Positions 1 to 9,029 are shown, counted from the stretch's first letter. The stretch: DNA of 64,000 nucleotides from Sphaerobacter thermophilus DSM 20745 (GCF_000024985.1 NC_013523.1:186001-250000); one strand, 5' to 3'. Translations and numbers: made by a program. The notes: generated from the sequence alone by a model not told the origin.

Positions 1-1720
1 CGGTCACCGGGTCGCGCTCGGCGAACTCCTCGGAGATCGGGAACCCGAAGGCGGCCAACCCGCCGCGCTCCTCCCAGTAGCGCTTGAAGCCATACGCCAG
101 CGAGTGGCCCGTCTCCGGGAAGTTGACCCGATCCGGCTGGGGATCGAAAGCGGGGATGGGAACGAAGGCCGGGTGGATCGGCTCCAGGGTAAGGATGTAG
201 GTCGCGCTGACCCGCGTCCCGAACTCACCGGCGGCCGTGACCGTCCAGGGGCCCTCCGGCAACCGGTGGCGAGGTCCAAGATCGACCGTGAGGACGCCGC
301 CCGCATCGGCGGCGAGGTCGCGCCAGACCCGGCGCGGCCCGTCCTGAGGGGTGAGCCAGACCGTGGCCGGCTCGCCCGGCGCGAAGCCATCAGCGGTGAA
401 GCGCAGCCGCGGCCCGTCCGTGTCATCCACGACCGAAACCTGGCCCTGCGCCGCGTACGCGGTTGACATCGCCATCCGGACCGCCAGCCCTACATCCAGC
501 CGACCGTAGCCGCTGAACGCGTCGATGCCGTCCGGGCCGGTTGCCTGCGCCGACTCCAGGAGGATCTGGCGCACAGCGGCTGGGGAGAGGTCGGGACGCA
601 CGGCCAGCAGCAGCGCGGCCGCGCCGGAGACGAAGGGCGCCGACGCCGACGTGCCCCCAGCCGTCAGGTAGCCATTGCCACCCTCAGGGCTCCACCAGGT
701 GCTGGTCACGTCGACGCCCGGTGCAACAAGGTCGACGAACGCACCGTAGGCGGAGAAGGACGCGACCTGGTCCTCCGGTGTGCTGGCGCCCACCGCGAGC
801 ACCGTCGGCACCGCCGCCGGGTAGTTCCAGCGGCCATTCGGCTCGTTGCCGACCGAGGCCACGACGACGACCCCGCGCTCCTCCGCGTAGCGCAGCGCGT
901 CGAAGAGCGCGCGGGAGTCCATGATGCCGTTGGCGCTGATATTGATGACCTGCGCTCCGTGATCGACGGCGTAGACGATGCCGGCGACGAAGTTCGCAGT
1001 GGAACCGACCGCGTCGCGGTTGAGGATCTTGACCGGCAAGATCTGGGCACCGGGCGCTACGCCCGGCGCACCGCCGCCCGCTCGTCCGGCGATGATCCCG
1101 GCCACGAAGGTGCCGTGCCCGGCGTCGTCACGCGCGTCGGCGTTCCCATCGACGAAGTTCCAGCCTGGGAGGACGCGGCCGGCGAGATCGGGATGATCGG
1201 GGCTGACCCCGGTGTCGAGGACGGCCACGATGACCGGCGCACCGTCGGTTACCCGCCACGCGTCGGGAGCGCCGACGCGCCACAGACCCCAGTCACCCGG
1301 GGTGTCCCCATTCTCAAGGAGCGCGGCCGGTGACAGCGGGGCAGCAATCGGACGGTCCGGCTCGGCGTAGCGCACGCCCGGTGCGGTGGCGAGCTGGGCC
1401 GCCGCCGCGTCCGGGTCGATCCCTAGAGGCAAGTCAACCCGGTACAGTCCCGCCGGACCGAGCGGGACCACCGCTGCGGGCGCCCCGAGCAGCTCAGTGA
1501 TACCCTCCGGGACCGCACCGAACTCCGGCGTGAGGGAGACCAGGACCGCGCCGGGAGACGCCTCGTCCGCGGCGGCTGGCAACGGCGCCAGCCCGGGGAG
1601 CGCGCCCAGGGCCAGCCAGAGCACCAGCGCGAGGACGAGCGCGCGTGCGCTGCGCGGCTGTTGTGCCCGCCGGCCGCGTTCCGCGGCCGAGCCGAGCGCC
1701 GTGCGATGTCCCCCAGCCAA
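1..1720 (-). CDS. secreted subtilisin-like serine protease (S8), 3' end outside window
   Basis: An exported endopeptidase. Read on the minus strand from a TTG at 1720, which has a strong purine-rich ribosome site (GGAGGGGGG) about 7 bases upstream. Residues about 25-50 form a basic-then-hydrophobic signal peptide. The S8 triad is clear: Asp169 in VAVLDTG, His202 in GHGTFVAGI and Ser358 in GTSASAPFVSG. After the protease domain the chain enters a C-terminal region with FPETGH...YW...FGFPISEEF, a repeat type seen in many Chloroflexota exoproteins that probably serves surface or substrate binding. At least 573 residues are present with no stop, so the C-terminus lies left of the window. It is transcribed away from the rpmH operon. 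Protease assignment is firm; substrate is unknown. Confidence 0.9.
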   Translation of the reverse strand, partial: MAGGHRTALGSAAERGRRAQQPRSARALVLALVLWLALGALPGLAPLPAAADEASPGAVLVSLTPEFGAVPEGITELLGAPAAVVPLGPAGLYRVDLPLGIDPDAAAAQLATAPGVRYAEPDRPIAAPLSPAALLENGDTPGDWGLWRVGAPDAWRVTDGAPVIVAVLDTGVSPDHPDLAGRVLPGWNFVDGNADARDDAGHGTFVAGIIAGRAGGGAPGVAPGAQILPVKILNRDAVGSTANFVAGIVYAVDHGAQVINISANGIMDSRALFDALRYAEERGVVVVASVGNEPNGRWNYPAAVPTVLAVGASTPEDQVASFSAYGAFVDLVAPGVDVTSTWWSPEGGNGYLTAGGTSASAPFVSGAAALLLAVRPDLSPAAVRQILLESAQATGPDGIDAFSGYGRLDVGLAVRMAMSTAYAAQGQVSVVDDTDGPRLRFTADGFAPGEPATVWLTPQDGPRRVWRDLAADAGGVLTVDLGPRHRLPEGPWTVTAAGEFGTRVSATYILTLEPIHPAFVPIPAFDPQPDRVNFPETGHSLAYGFKRYWEERGGLAAFGFPISEEFAERDPVT

Positions 1721-1770
1721 TCCGGTTCCCCCCTCCCGGCGGACCGCCGCTGCGGCGCGGGCGGTCCGAA

Positions 1771-1800
1771 TTGACACCTCCTGCAACTGAAACGTATAAT
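1771..1800 (+). promoter_or_regulatory. sigma-70 consensus promoter of the rpmH operon
   Basis: TTGACA at 1771-1776 and TATAAT at 1795-1800 are both perfect hexamers, separated by 18 bases. Transcription would start near 1807, giving a leader of about 90 nt before rpmH. It fits the heavy expression expected for ribosomal protein L34. Confidence 0.85.
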
Positions 1801-1897
1801 GGCCGCGGCCGTTGCGGCCGCGCGCAGCGCGTGGCACGCAAGGTCATTTTGTTGTCAGCGTGTCAACGACCTGGCCATCAGCTGAAAGGTAGCGAGG

Positions 1898-2062
1898 GTG
1901 CCGAAGAGGACGTACCAGCCACGGCGCATCCCCCGCAAGCGCAAGCATGGCTTCCTCCGCCGGATGCGAACGCGCGGAGGCCGGGCGGTGCTGGCGGCAC
2001 GGCGGCAGAAGGGGCGCTGGAAGCTGACGGTGGCGGACGAGAAGAAGCCGACCCAGCGCTGA
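1898..2062 (+). CDS. rpmH: 50S ribosomal protein L34
   Basis: A 54-residue, very basic protein of the large ribosomal subunit. It starts at a GTG and shows the L34 signature: KRTYQP, then the basic run [15 protein letters not shown], then [16 protein letters not shown]. The C-terminus is about ten residues longer than the usual 44-47 residue protein ([10 protein letters not shown]). An AAAGGT/GCGAGG ribosome site precedes the start. It is first in the run rpmH-rnpA-yidD-yidC-jag, 11 bases before rnpA, and lies in a different frame from rnpA. Confidence 0.95.
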   Translation: MPKRTYQPRRIPRKRKHGFLRRMRTRGGRAVLAARRQKGRWKLTVADEKKPTQR

Positions 2063-2073
2063 TTCGACGGATC

Positions 2074-2463
2074 ATGATCGCGCGGGCGCTACGCCTCCGT
2101 CGACCGTTCGAGTTTGAGCGCGTACGCAAGCAGGGCCGCTCCTGGGCCACGCCGCTGGTGGTCATGGCGGTCCTGCCCAATGACCTCGAGCACAACCGGT
2201 ACGGCTTCGCCGTTGGTCGGAGGATCGGCAAGGCCACGGCGCGCAACCGCGTCAAACGCTGGATGCGCGAGGCGGTTCGGCACTTGCACCCTCGCCTGCG
2301 CCAGGGGTACGATATAGTGTTCATTGCCCGCGGCGCCGTGGCGTCCCCGGACGTGACGTATCATCAGGTATTCGATGCGATCGCTACTCTGACGGCGCGG
2401 GCTAAGCTGCAGACGGCAGCACCCGCACCGCCGGCATCTGGCACCCGAGGCACACCCGAATGA
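2074..2463 (+). CDS. rnpA: ribonuclease P protein component
   Basis: Protein subunit of RNase P, which helps the catalytic RNA remove 5' leaders from pre-tRNAs. The 129-residue product begins [17 protein letters not shown] and carries the RNR-type signature [20 protein letters not shown] around residues 50-70, the basic helix that binds RNA. The length is normal for the family. The start is the ATG just after rpmH; the open frame runs further upstream but that stretch overlaps rpmH in another frame. The stop overlaps the yidD start by four bases (ATGA), indicating translational coupling. The rnpB RNA gene was not seen in the window. Confidence 0.95.
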   Translation: MIARALRLRRPFEFERVRKQGRSWATPLVVMAVLPNDLEHNRYGFAVGRRIGKATARNRVKRWMREAVRHLHPRLRQGYDIVFIARGAVASPDVTYHQVFDAIATLTARAKLQTAAPAPPASGTRGTPE

Positions 2464-2669
2464 AGAAACTCGCGCTTTGGAGCATCCGTTTCTACCAGCG
2501 CGTCATCTCACCGGGGCTCCCCGCTAGCTGCCGCTTCTATCCATCCTGCTCCGAGTACGGGTACCAGGCCATCGACAAGTACGGTATCATCAAGGGTGGA
2601 TGGATGACGGCTTGGCGGATCCTGCGCTGCAACCCATTCTCACGCGGCGGCTACGATCCGGTCGAGTGA
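2460..2669 (+). CDS. yidD: membrane protein insertion efficiency factor YidD
   Basis: A 69-residue peripheral inner-membrane protein that assists YidC-dependent insertion. It shows the family hallmarks: an amphipathic N-terminal helix ([15 protein letters not shown]), the [15 protein letters not shown] block with its conserved cysteines, and the C-terminal [16 protein letters not shown]. The full family length is present. Its ATG overlaps the end of rnpA, and yidC follows after about 70 bases, the classic gene order. Confidence 0.96.
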   Translation: MKKLALWSIRFYQRVISPGLPASCRFYPSCSEYGYQAIDKYGIIKGGWMTAWRILRCNPFSRGGYDPVE

Positions 2670-2740
2670 GTTGATCGCCGGTGAGCCTGCCCGTTCGCGA
2701 CTCTGCGCGTGAGCTTCGGTCTCTTTAGGAGGATTCTCAC

Positions 2741-3739
2741 TTGCCACTCTGGAGAGAGTTCGTCGGCCTGATCGAACTCGGCCTGGGCTACATCGCGGAC
2801 TACACCGGGAGCGCGGGACTCTCGGTGATTATCTTTACCATTCTCATCAAGACGCTGCTCCTGCCCTTGACGGTCAAGGCGGTGCGCTCCACCTCCGCGA
2901 TGCAAGAGATCCAGCCCAAGCTCAAGGAGCTGCAAAAGAAGTACGGCAAGGACCGCCAGCGGCTCTCGCAGGAGACCATGAAGCTCTACCAGGAGCACGG
3001 CATCAACCCTGCCGCAGGCTGTCTGCCAATGCTCCTGCAGCTGCCGATCTTGTTCGGTCTCTACGAGGCCATCCGCAGCTTGTCCCAGGCCGGGACCGGC
3101 ACCTGGGGCGAAGGCTTCATGTGGCTGCCGAGTCTCGCGAGCACCGACCCGCATTATATCCTGCCGGTCATGGCTGGGCTCTTCCAGTTGGTGCAGACCA
3201 AGATGACGCGCCCCGCCGGTCAGGGGAAGATCACCGACCCGCAGCAGCGGATGATGAACACCATGATGACGTTCATGCCGCTGATGGTGGTCGCCTTCGG
3301 CGTGAAGTTCCCCTCGGGGCTAGTCCTTTACTGGACGGTATCGGCGCTCTACAGCGTCATCCAGCAGTGGTTCATCACCGGCTGGGGGTCGATGCGCGAC
3401 TGGCTGCCGTTCCTGCCTGAGCTGCCGGAGCACCGCCGCCTGGGCTACCAGGACCCGGCCAAGCGGGCCGCGGCCCGGGAGCAGGCCAAGAATAGCTGGT
3501 TCGCCCGCCTGAATGGGCGCCTTCAAGAGCAGATGGCGGAGTCCGCCAAGCGTGCCGGCGCGGTGCGCCCCGTGCAGAACGAAGAGGAGCCTGTCTCCAC
3601 ACCGACGGCTGCCGGGAGCGCGCGGACGACGAAGCAGCGCGCCGGGGCAGCGGCGCGCCCGCCCCGGACCCCGCGTCCCGATCTGGTGCCTCGCAAGTCC
3701 CGTCCGTCGAAGCGCGACCGATCGGCGGAAGGTGATTGA
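2741..3739 (+). CDS. yidC: membrane protein insertase YidC/Oxa1
   Basis: A 332-residue polytopic insertase that moves membrane proteins into the lipid bilayer with or without SecYEG. The start is TTG with a perfect AGGAGG seven bases upstream. The first transmembrane helix is near residues 25-47 (SVIIFTILIKTLLLPLTVKA), followed by the cytoplasmic coiled hairpin (KLKELQKKYGKDRQRL), the NPAAGCLPMLLQLPILFGLY helix and further helices to about residue 215. There is no large N-terminal periplasmic domain, as in the short Gram-positive-type YidC. The C-terminal 90 residues are basic and disordered, a tail typical for ribosome contact. Confidence 0.95.
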   Translation: MPLWREFVGLIELGLGYIADYTGSAGLSVIIFTILIKTLLLPLTVKAVRSTSAMQEIQPKLKELQKKYGKDRQRLSQETMKLYQEHGINPAAGCLPMLLQLPILFGLYEAIRSLSQAGTGTWGEGFMWLPSLASTDPHYILPVMAGLFQLVQTKMTRPAGQGKITDPQQRMMNTMMTFMPLMVVAFGVKFPSGLVLYWTVSALYSVIQQWFITGWGSMRDWLPFLPELPEHRRLGYQDPAKRAAAREQAKNSWFARLNGRLQEQMAESAKRAGAVRPVQNEEEPVSTPTAAGSARTTKQRAGAAARPPRTPRPDLVPRKSRPSKRDRSAEGD

Positions 3740-3781
3740 CCCCGGACCGGGACCCAGGAGGAGAAAGGTGTCGGGCAGAGC

Positions 3782-4546
3782 ATGGACCGAATCCGGATGC
3801 GGAGCGTTGAAATCCAGGCCCGCTCGGTCGATGAAGCTGTACGACTGGCCCTGGAACAGTTGGGCCGCACGCGCGACCAGGTTCACATCGAGATCTTGAT
3901 GGACTCGTCGGACGAGGAGGATGGGGAGGCCCTCGTCCGCGTGACTGCGAAAGACGGCGCCCCGTCGCGCGGCCGGGGCAAGGGGGGTGGGGCGACGACG
4001 CGCCCCAGCCCTGGTGTCCGCCCAGTGAGCCGTCCCTACCCGGAGCCTGCCAGCGCTCCGCGTGTCGACGCCGAGACGGAGCAGGTGGTCAAGTCCATCG
4101 TGCACGGACTCCTGAGCGCCATGGGTTTCCAGTGCACCGTGATGGCGGTCGACAACCCCTCGCTAATCCCGATCGGCCCGGACGAGCCTCCCACGGTCTT
4201 CATCGATGTCCACGGCCGCGACCTGGGAATGTTGATCGGCCGGCGGGGCGAGAACCTGGCGCAGCTTCAGTACCTGATCAACGTCCTGGTCAATAAGCGC
4301 CTCGACACCTGGACACGCGTCATTCTGGACATCGAGGGCTACCGGTCCCGACGCGAGGAGTCCCTCATCAACCTGGCCCGGCGGGTGGCCCGGCAGGTCG
4401 CCCGCAACGGACGGCCGATCTCGCTCGAGCCGATGCCCGCCAACGAGCGTCGCGTGGTCCATGTGGCCCTGCGCGACGACCCGGAGGTGACCACCTCCAG
4501 CAGCGGCGAGGGGGCTCTCCGGCGCGTCACGGTCTACCCGAAATAG
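3782..4546 (+). CDS. jag: RNA-binding protein Jag/KhpB (SpoIIIJ-associated)
   Basis: A 254-residue RNA-binding protein encoded next to yidC. Domains in order: Jag-N (residues about 6-50, SVEIQARSVDEAVRLALEQL), a proline/arginine-rich linker (about 60-95), a KH domain (about 100-175) with the GRRGENLAQLQYL loop, and an R3H domain (about 180-250) containing YRSRREESLINLARRVA and EPMPANERRVVHVAL. R3H normally contains an RxxxH pair, here in NERRVVH. The ATG at 3782 lies about 13 bases after a GGAGGAGAAAGG site; an ATG at 3797 is an alternative start. KhpB partners are RNA chaperones affecting cell-wall growth in other bacteria; the role here is inferred. Confidence 0.93.
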   Translation: MDRIRMRSVEIQARSVDEAVRLALEQLGRTRDQVHIEILMDSSDEEDGEALVRVTAKDGAPSRGRGKGGGATTRPSPGVRPVSRPYPEPASAPRVDAETEQVVKSIVHGLLSAMGFQCTVMAVDNPSLIPIGPDEPPTVFIDVHGRDLGMLIGRRGENLAQLQYLINVLVNKRLDTWTRVILDIEGYRSRREESLINLARRVARQVARNGRPISLEPMPANERRVVHVALRDDPEVTTSSSGEGALRRVTVYPK

Positions 4547-4553
4547 GATCCCC

Positions 4554-4622
4554 GCCACGCAGCAGCGCCGTAGCGGGAGCACCGGTCCCGTGCCGGCTCC
4601 CACGCTCGCGTCGCTGCGTGGC
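4554..4622. terminator. branched hairpin after jag, possible terminator
   Basis: Outer arms GCCACGCAGC (4554-4563) and GCTGCGTGGC (4613-4622) are perfect complements and enclose an inner GGGAG/CTCCC stem. There is no clear T-run, so termination is only possible. The structure separates jag from the PfkB gene. Confidence 0.4.
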
Positions 4623-4670
4623 AAGAGAGACACGATCCGGCACACTCACGGCGCTCCTGACGCCTGACAG

Positions 4671-5579
4671 ATGGATGGACGCATGGCCGCCCAGCAGACG
4701 CCCGACTACCTCGCCATAGGTCACGTGACCGTCGACCGGAACCCGAACGGCTCCGTCAGCCTGGGAGGCACCGCCCTCTACGCGGCGCTGACCGCGGCAC
4801 GCTTCGGGCTGCGCGCGGCCATCCTGACCCGGGGCAACTTCACCCAGCACGGTCCCGAGATCACCGAAGCCCTCGCCCGCTTCGCCGCGGAGATCGACAT
4901 TATCGTCCAGGCGGCCGCCGCACCGACCGTCTTCACCAACGTCATCGTCGCCGGTCGCCGCCAGCAGACGGTCCACTCCTGGGCCGGTCCGATCGACCTC
5001 ACCGGCTTGCCGCCCGCCTGGCGCTCGGCCGGTGTCATCCACCTGGCCCCGGTCGCCCAGGAGATCGACGCCCGCCAGGCTGGCCGGCTCAGTCCCGATT
5101 ACTTCGGCGCGACGCCCCAGGGCTGGATGCGCCAGTGGCAGACCAGCCGACAGCACCGGGTGTCGCTCCAGCCGCTGCGCCTGCCCGATGAGATCCTTGG
5201 TCGCCTCGACGCGATCGTTGTCAACTCCGAGGAGCACACCCTGGCGCGCGATGCGCTGAACACGGTTGGCGCGCGGGGGATCGCCGTCGTCACCCGCGGC
5301 GCGGAGGGTGCCCAGGTGGTCGACCGCGGCCGGGTGATCGACGTGCCTGCCTATCCGGTGCCGACGGTCGAGGACATCGGCGCCGGGGATGTCTTCGCGG
5401 CCACCCTCTTCCTCCTGCGCGCCGAGCACGAGCCGACCACCGTCGCAGCCCGTATGGCAGCGGCCGCGGCGGCGTTACGCGTGCAGGGCCACGGCCCGGA
5501 TGCCGTACCGACCCGCGAGGCGGTACAGGAGTTCTTGGCCCGAGCCGAGCGGCGCCCCGCCCGGCCACGTCGCCGTTGA
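4671..5579 (+). CDS. PfkB-family sugar/nucleoside kinase
   Basis: A 302-residue kinase of the ribokinase/PfkB superfamily, which phosphorylates a hydroxyl of a sugar, nucleoside or related metabolite with ATP. The N-terminal substrate-lid region contains SLGGTALYAALTAARFG (about residues 25-42). The C-terminal signature VEDIGAGDVFAATLF (about 240-254) holds the catalytic Asp and the anion-hole glycines. No individual substrate can be read from the sequence. A second ATG at 4683 is a possible start, since no strong ribosome site precedes 4671. The gene sits between jag and mnmE, 37 bases before the mnmE start, and may be cotranscribed with mnmE. Confidence 0.85.
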   Translation: MDGRMAAQQTPDYLAIGHVTVDRNPNGSVSLGGTALYAALTAARFGLRAAILTRGNFTQHGPEITEALARFAAEIDIIVQAAAAPTVFTNVIVAGRRQQTVHSWAGPIDLTGLPPAWRSAGVIHLAPVAQEIDARQAGRLSPDYFGATPQGWMRQWQTSRQHRVSLQPLRLPDEILGRLDAIVVNSEEHTLARDALNTVGARGIAVVTRGAEGAQVVDRGRVIDVPAYPVPTVEDIGAGDVFAATLFLLRAEHEPTTVAARMAAAAAALRVQGHGPDAVPTREAVQEFLARAERRPARPRRR

Positions 5580-5616
5580 GGACCACCCATACCATCACCG
5601 AGGAACCGCCATCACA

Positions 5617-7017
5617 ATGTACGCCGACACCATCAGCGCCATCGCCACCCCCCTCGGTGAGGGGGGTATCGGGATCGTCCGCATCAGCGGCCCCGACGCC
5701 GACCAGATCGCCAGCCGCATCTTCCGTCGCGGTCGGAGCCTGCGCCCGGTCGACGTCGCCCAGCTCGAATCCCACCGCCTCTACTACGGCTACGTTGTCG
5801 ATCCCCGCGACGAACGCGTGGTCGACGAGGTGCTCCTGGCCCGCATGGCGGCACCGCGGAGCTACACCCGCGAGGACGTGGTCGAGATTTCCTGCCACGG
5901 CGGCCCGCTAGTCGTCCGCGAAGTACTGCGACTGACGCTGGCGGCCGGCGCTCGCCAGGCCGAGCCCGGCGAGTTCACGCTGCGCGCCTTCCTCAACGGC
6001 CGGATCGACCTGGCCCAGGCCGAGGCGGTCATGGCGGTCGTCTCCGCCCGGACCCCCGACTCGCTGGACCTGGCCGTTGGCGAACTGCGCGGCCGCATGG
6101 TGGGGCGGCTCGGCCCGGCCCGCGAGGCGCTGATCGAGGCCCTCGCCTACCTCGACGCCTCGGCCGACTTCCCGGAGGACGAAGTCCCGCCGCTCGACCT
6201 CACCGGGACTCTCGCCCGAGCCGAGGCGGCGCTCGACGAGGTCGTCGCCGGTGCCCGGCTCGGCCTCCTCTACCGCGAGGGGGTACAGATCGCGATCGTC
6301 GGCCGCCCCAACGTCGGCAAGTCGAGCCTCCTGAACACGTTGCTCCGCGCCGAGCGCGCGATCGTGACCGATATCGCCGGGACGACCCGCGACGTGATCG
6401 CGGAGTCGATCAACCTTCAGGGCATCCCCGCCACGCTGATCGACACCGCCGGGATCGCCGACACCGAGGACATCATCGAGCGCATGGGGATAGACCGCTC
6501 GCGCCGCGCGCTGGACACCGCCGGGTTGGCTATCTTCGTCCTCGACGGCAGCATGCCACCCACTCCCGACGACTTCCGCGTGGCCGAGCTGCTGCAGCGC
6601 CGCGTCGCCTCCGACGGCCACGACCGGCTGGTCCTCGTCCTCAACAAACGCGACCTGCCGGATCGCCACGACCACGACGAGATCCGCGCCCTCCTCCCCG
6701 GCGCTCCGGTGGTGGAGGTCTCAACCCGCACCGGCGAGGGGATCGCCCAGCTCGAAGCAACTCTGGCCGAGGCGCTCATCGCCAGAGCCGCCGAAGGGGC
6801 CGCGCCGGCGCTGGTGACGCTGCGCCAGCAGCAAGCCCTCACCCGCGCCCTGGAGAGCATCCGGCAGGCCCGCGCCGCGCTGGACGCTGAGATCCCGCTG
6901 GACCTGGTTGCGGTGGACGTGCGCGACGCTCTCCTCGCCGTCGGCGAGATCACCGGCGAGCAGGTCAGCGAGACCATCCTCGACGAGATCTTCGCCCGCT
7001 TCTGTATCGGGAAGTAG
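5617..7017 (+). CDS. mnmE: tRNA-5-carboxymethylaminomethyluridine-34 synthesis GTPase MnmE
   Basis: With MnmG this GTPase modifies the wobble uridine of several tRNAs. The 466-residue product starts MYADTISAIATPLGEGGIG; a GAGGA site lies upstream and the longer reading frame overlaps the kinase gene. Residues 1-120 form the folate-binding N-domain (VRISGPDA, LNGRIDLAQAEAV). The G domain, from about residue 220, has G1 GRPNVGKSS, G2 (AGTTRDV), G3 DTAG and G4 NKRD. The chain ends in FCIGK, the C-terminal motif whose cysteine is needed for modification. All elements look intact. mnmG was not found nearby. Confidence 0.97.
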   Translation: MYADTISAIATPLGEGGIGIVRISGPDADQIASRIFRRGRSLRPVDVAQLESHRLYYGYVVDPRDERVVDEVLLARMAAPRSYTREDVVEISCHGGPLVVREVLRLTLAAGARQAEPGEFTLRAFLNGRIDLAQAEAVMAVVSARTPDSLDLAVGELRGRMVGRLGPAREALIEALAYLDASADFPEDEVPPLDLTGTLARAEAALDEVVAGARLGLLYREGVQIAIVGRPNVGKSSLLNTLLRAERAIVTDIAGTTRDVIAESINLQGIPATLIDTAGIADTEDIIERMGIDRSRRALDTAGLAIFVLDGSMPPTPDDFRVAELLQRRVASDGHDRLVLVLNKRDLPDRHDHDEIRALLPGAPVVEVSTRTGEGIAQLEATLAEALIARAAEGAAPALVTLRQQQALTRALESIRQARAALDAEIPLDLVAVDVRDALLAVGEITGEQVSETILDEIFARFCIGK

Positions 7018-7105
7018 CACCGACCTGGATCGCGGTAGCCGGGAGCCGCGTAGCATGTCGGCAGTACCCAAGGCAGGTGGCGCGAAGGATCCCGCGCCGT
7101 GGCAT

Positions 7106-7468
7106 GAGCCCGGGAGTGAACTCCCGGGCTCACAATGAAAGCCGGCTGAAGCCGGCGGGGATCGATGAAGGCCGCCACTCTGGCGTGGAGTACCCGGTGC
7201 CCGGCATGTGCCCGGGGATAAATCCCCGGGCTGACACGGCGAAGTCCACTGAAGGGACTAGGGACACGGTGTCCGGTGGGAGGCCGGATCGCGTCAGTCG
7301 AGGCGCGGGTCAGAGGAGCCCCTTTAGTGGGCTTTCCCTATTCAGCCCGGGGATTTATCCCCGGGCCCGAACCAACCGGCGGACACCATATCACCGGGGT
7401 CTGAGCCCAATCCCCCCAGCCCGCTTTAGCGGGCTTCGCCTTGTCAGCCCGGGGGTTCACCCCCGGGC
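7106..7468. repeat. cluster of REP-like palindromes of two types
   Basis: This fills the 480-base gene-free stretch after mnmE. Four copies of a near-perfect palindrome of the form GCCCGGGGRT-NN-AYCCCCGGGC lie at 7106-7131 (longer variant), 7210-7231, 7345-7366 and 7447-7468. Between them are smaller palindromes of a second type: AGCCGGCTGAAGCCGGC near 7140, AGTCC/GGACT near 7245, and AGCCC..TTTAG..GGGCT near 7320 and 7418. The two types alternate and are found in both orientations, like bacterial interspersed mosaic elements. The first copy may also terminate mnmE transcripts. No protein is encoded here. Confidence 0.75.
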
Positions 7469-7499
7469 GCGTGCCTCACATAACAACCAGCCGCCTTGC

Positions 7500-8729
7500 T
7501 CACGCCCCGGAGATCACCCCGCGCGGGTTGTTGCGCTCCCCGGCGGTGAAGGGGTTCTCCCACGACACCCCGGCGCGGGCGAAGCGGTTCGGGTCGAACG
7601 GCGTGAGGTCGAAGGCGCTGATCCCCTGGACGATCAACTGCGCCAGGGCCTTCCCGGTCGCCACGGCCCAGGAGAACCCGCCGCCGTTGAAGCCTGCGGC
7701 CACATACAGTCCTTTCGTGTCCCCGTAGGGGCCGATGAGGGGCAGGCCGTCGGCGGTGAAGCCCATGATCCCGGCCCAGGCGCGCACCACCCGCAGCGGG
7801 CCAAGTCTCGGGAAGAGGGACGTCAGGCACCGGGCGATCCCCCCGAGCACCGGCGGTGTCGTCTGCTCGGCGTAGAGCCCCAGCCCCTCGTTCTCGTCCA
7901 GCCGGCGGAAGCCGCCGCAGAGGATCTGCCCCGTCGGCGTCTGCCGCCCGTACTCCTTATCGAAGTTGGTCCCGAACGGATGCGGCAGGACCGGCGGCAC
8001 CGGCTGCGTCACGAGGATCTGCCCCCGCGCCGGCACCAGCGCCCCCTGTGGCAGGTCGGGCAGGAGTTGGGGCGTCCAGGCGTTGGCGGCCACGACCACG
8101 GTCCCGGTCGTGATCGTCCCGGCGGTCGTCTCCACCCCAGCGACCGCACCGCCGCTTGTCAGGATGCGCGTGACCGGCGTGTGCGTGACGAAGCGCGCCC
8201 CGTAGTGGCGCGCGCCACGGGCCAGCGCGTGGACGAGCTGGAACGGCCAGAGATGTCCGTGCCCGCGCGCGAGCTTCGCGCCGAGGATGTTATCCGACAC
8301 CACCGGGACCAGCTCCCGCACCTCTTGGGGGTCCAGCAGTTCCACGTCGATCCCGTGCTCCTGCTGACGCCGGACACTCTCCTCCAGGTGCTTGTACTGC
8401 TCCTCGGTGGTGGCGATATCGAGCGTGCCAGGCAGGCGCAGGGAGAAGTCGTCGTCCAGCTCCCGCGCCAGGTCTTCCTGCAGCATTCGCAGGTTCTCGC
8501 GGGTCAGGGCGTAGACGGCACGGCCCGCCGCCGAGTGCAACGACGACCCGGCGCCGGTCAACCCGCCGTTGCGGCCCGAGGCGCCGGAGCAGATGCCGCG
8601 CTTGTCGAGCACCACGACCTGCTTGCCGCGCATGGCGAGCTGGTAGGCGACCGAGCAGCCGGTCACTCCGGCCCCGATGACCACTACCTCTGCCTCGCTG
8701 GGAATCGCCCCTCTCTCCTCCCCATCCAC
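7500..8729 (-). CDS. FAD-dependent amine/amino-acid oxidase (DAO family)
   Basis: A flavoprotein of the glycine/D-amino-acid/sarcosine oxidase family, which oxidises a C-N bond of a small amine or amino acid. The dinucleotide-binding motif VVVIGAGVTGCSVAYQLA lies near the N-terminus, followed by SGASGRNGG, the family's FAD-contact segment. A second FAD-binding region near the end reads LIGPYGDTKGLYVAAGFNGGGF. I chose the GTG at 8729 because GGAGAGG lies 8 bases upstream; a GTG at 8762 would add 11 residues. About 409 residues, full length. The substrate cannot be told from sequence. The upstream J-domain gene is on the same strand, 300 bases away; that gap shows no clear gene. Confidence 0.85.
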   Translation of the reverse strand: MDGEERGAIPSEAEVVVIGAGVTGCSVAYQLAMRGKQVVVLDKRGICSGASGRNGGLTGAGSSLHSAAGRAVYALTRENLRMLQEDLARELDDDFSLRLPGTLDIATTEEQYKHLEESVRRQQEHGIDVELLDPQEVRELVPVVSDNILGAKLARGHGHLWPFQLVHALARGARHYGARFVTHTPVTRILTSGGAVAGVETTAGTITTGTVVVAANAWTPQLLPDLPQGALVPARGQILVTQPVPPVLPHPFGTNFDKEYGRQTPTGQILCGGFRRLDENEGLGLYAEQTTPPVLGGIARCLTSLFPRLGPLRVVRAWAGIMGFTADGLPLIGPYGDTKGLYVAAGFNGGGFSWAVATGKALAQLIVQGISAFDLTPFDPNRFARAGVSWENPFTAGERNNPRGVISGA

Positions 8730-9029
8730 GGTCGCATCCCTCTCCTTCACCAGATCAGGCACACCACTCGGGCACGCCGCACCCAGTCACCCCATGATCG
8801 CATATTCGGGAATCGCCGCGCTGCCCACGGCGCATGTCGCGCCGCTGATCGTACCGCGACATGGCCAGATCCACAGGCACGTGCGATGCCGCCGCGCATC
8901 GCGCTGCATCTGATGCGTGGGCGCCTGTGACCCCGCCCGCGCCATCCTCGCGACGCTTGTCCAGTGACCGCAACGGCGTCAGTCGCGATGCGTCTTCCCA
9001 CGGGGTCGGGATCGCCAGGCCGCGATCGC

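Noticed and set aside
1721-1897. Replication origin or dnaA boxes next to rpmH
   Set aside because: No TTATCCACA-type boxes or AT-rich unwinding region and no dnaA/dnaN genes in the window, although the gene order is often origin-linked.
1645-2463. 272-codon frame that would extend rnpA upstream
   Set aside because: Overlaps the promoter and all of rpmH in another frame; only the last 129 codons match RNase P protein.
7077-8930. 617-codon plus-strand frame after mnmE
   Set aside because: Crosses the palindrome cluster and lies antisense to the flavin oxidase gene; composition follows the repeats.
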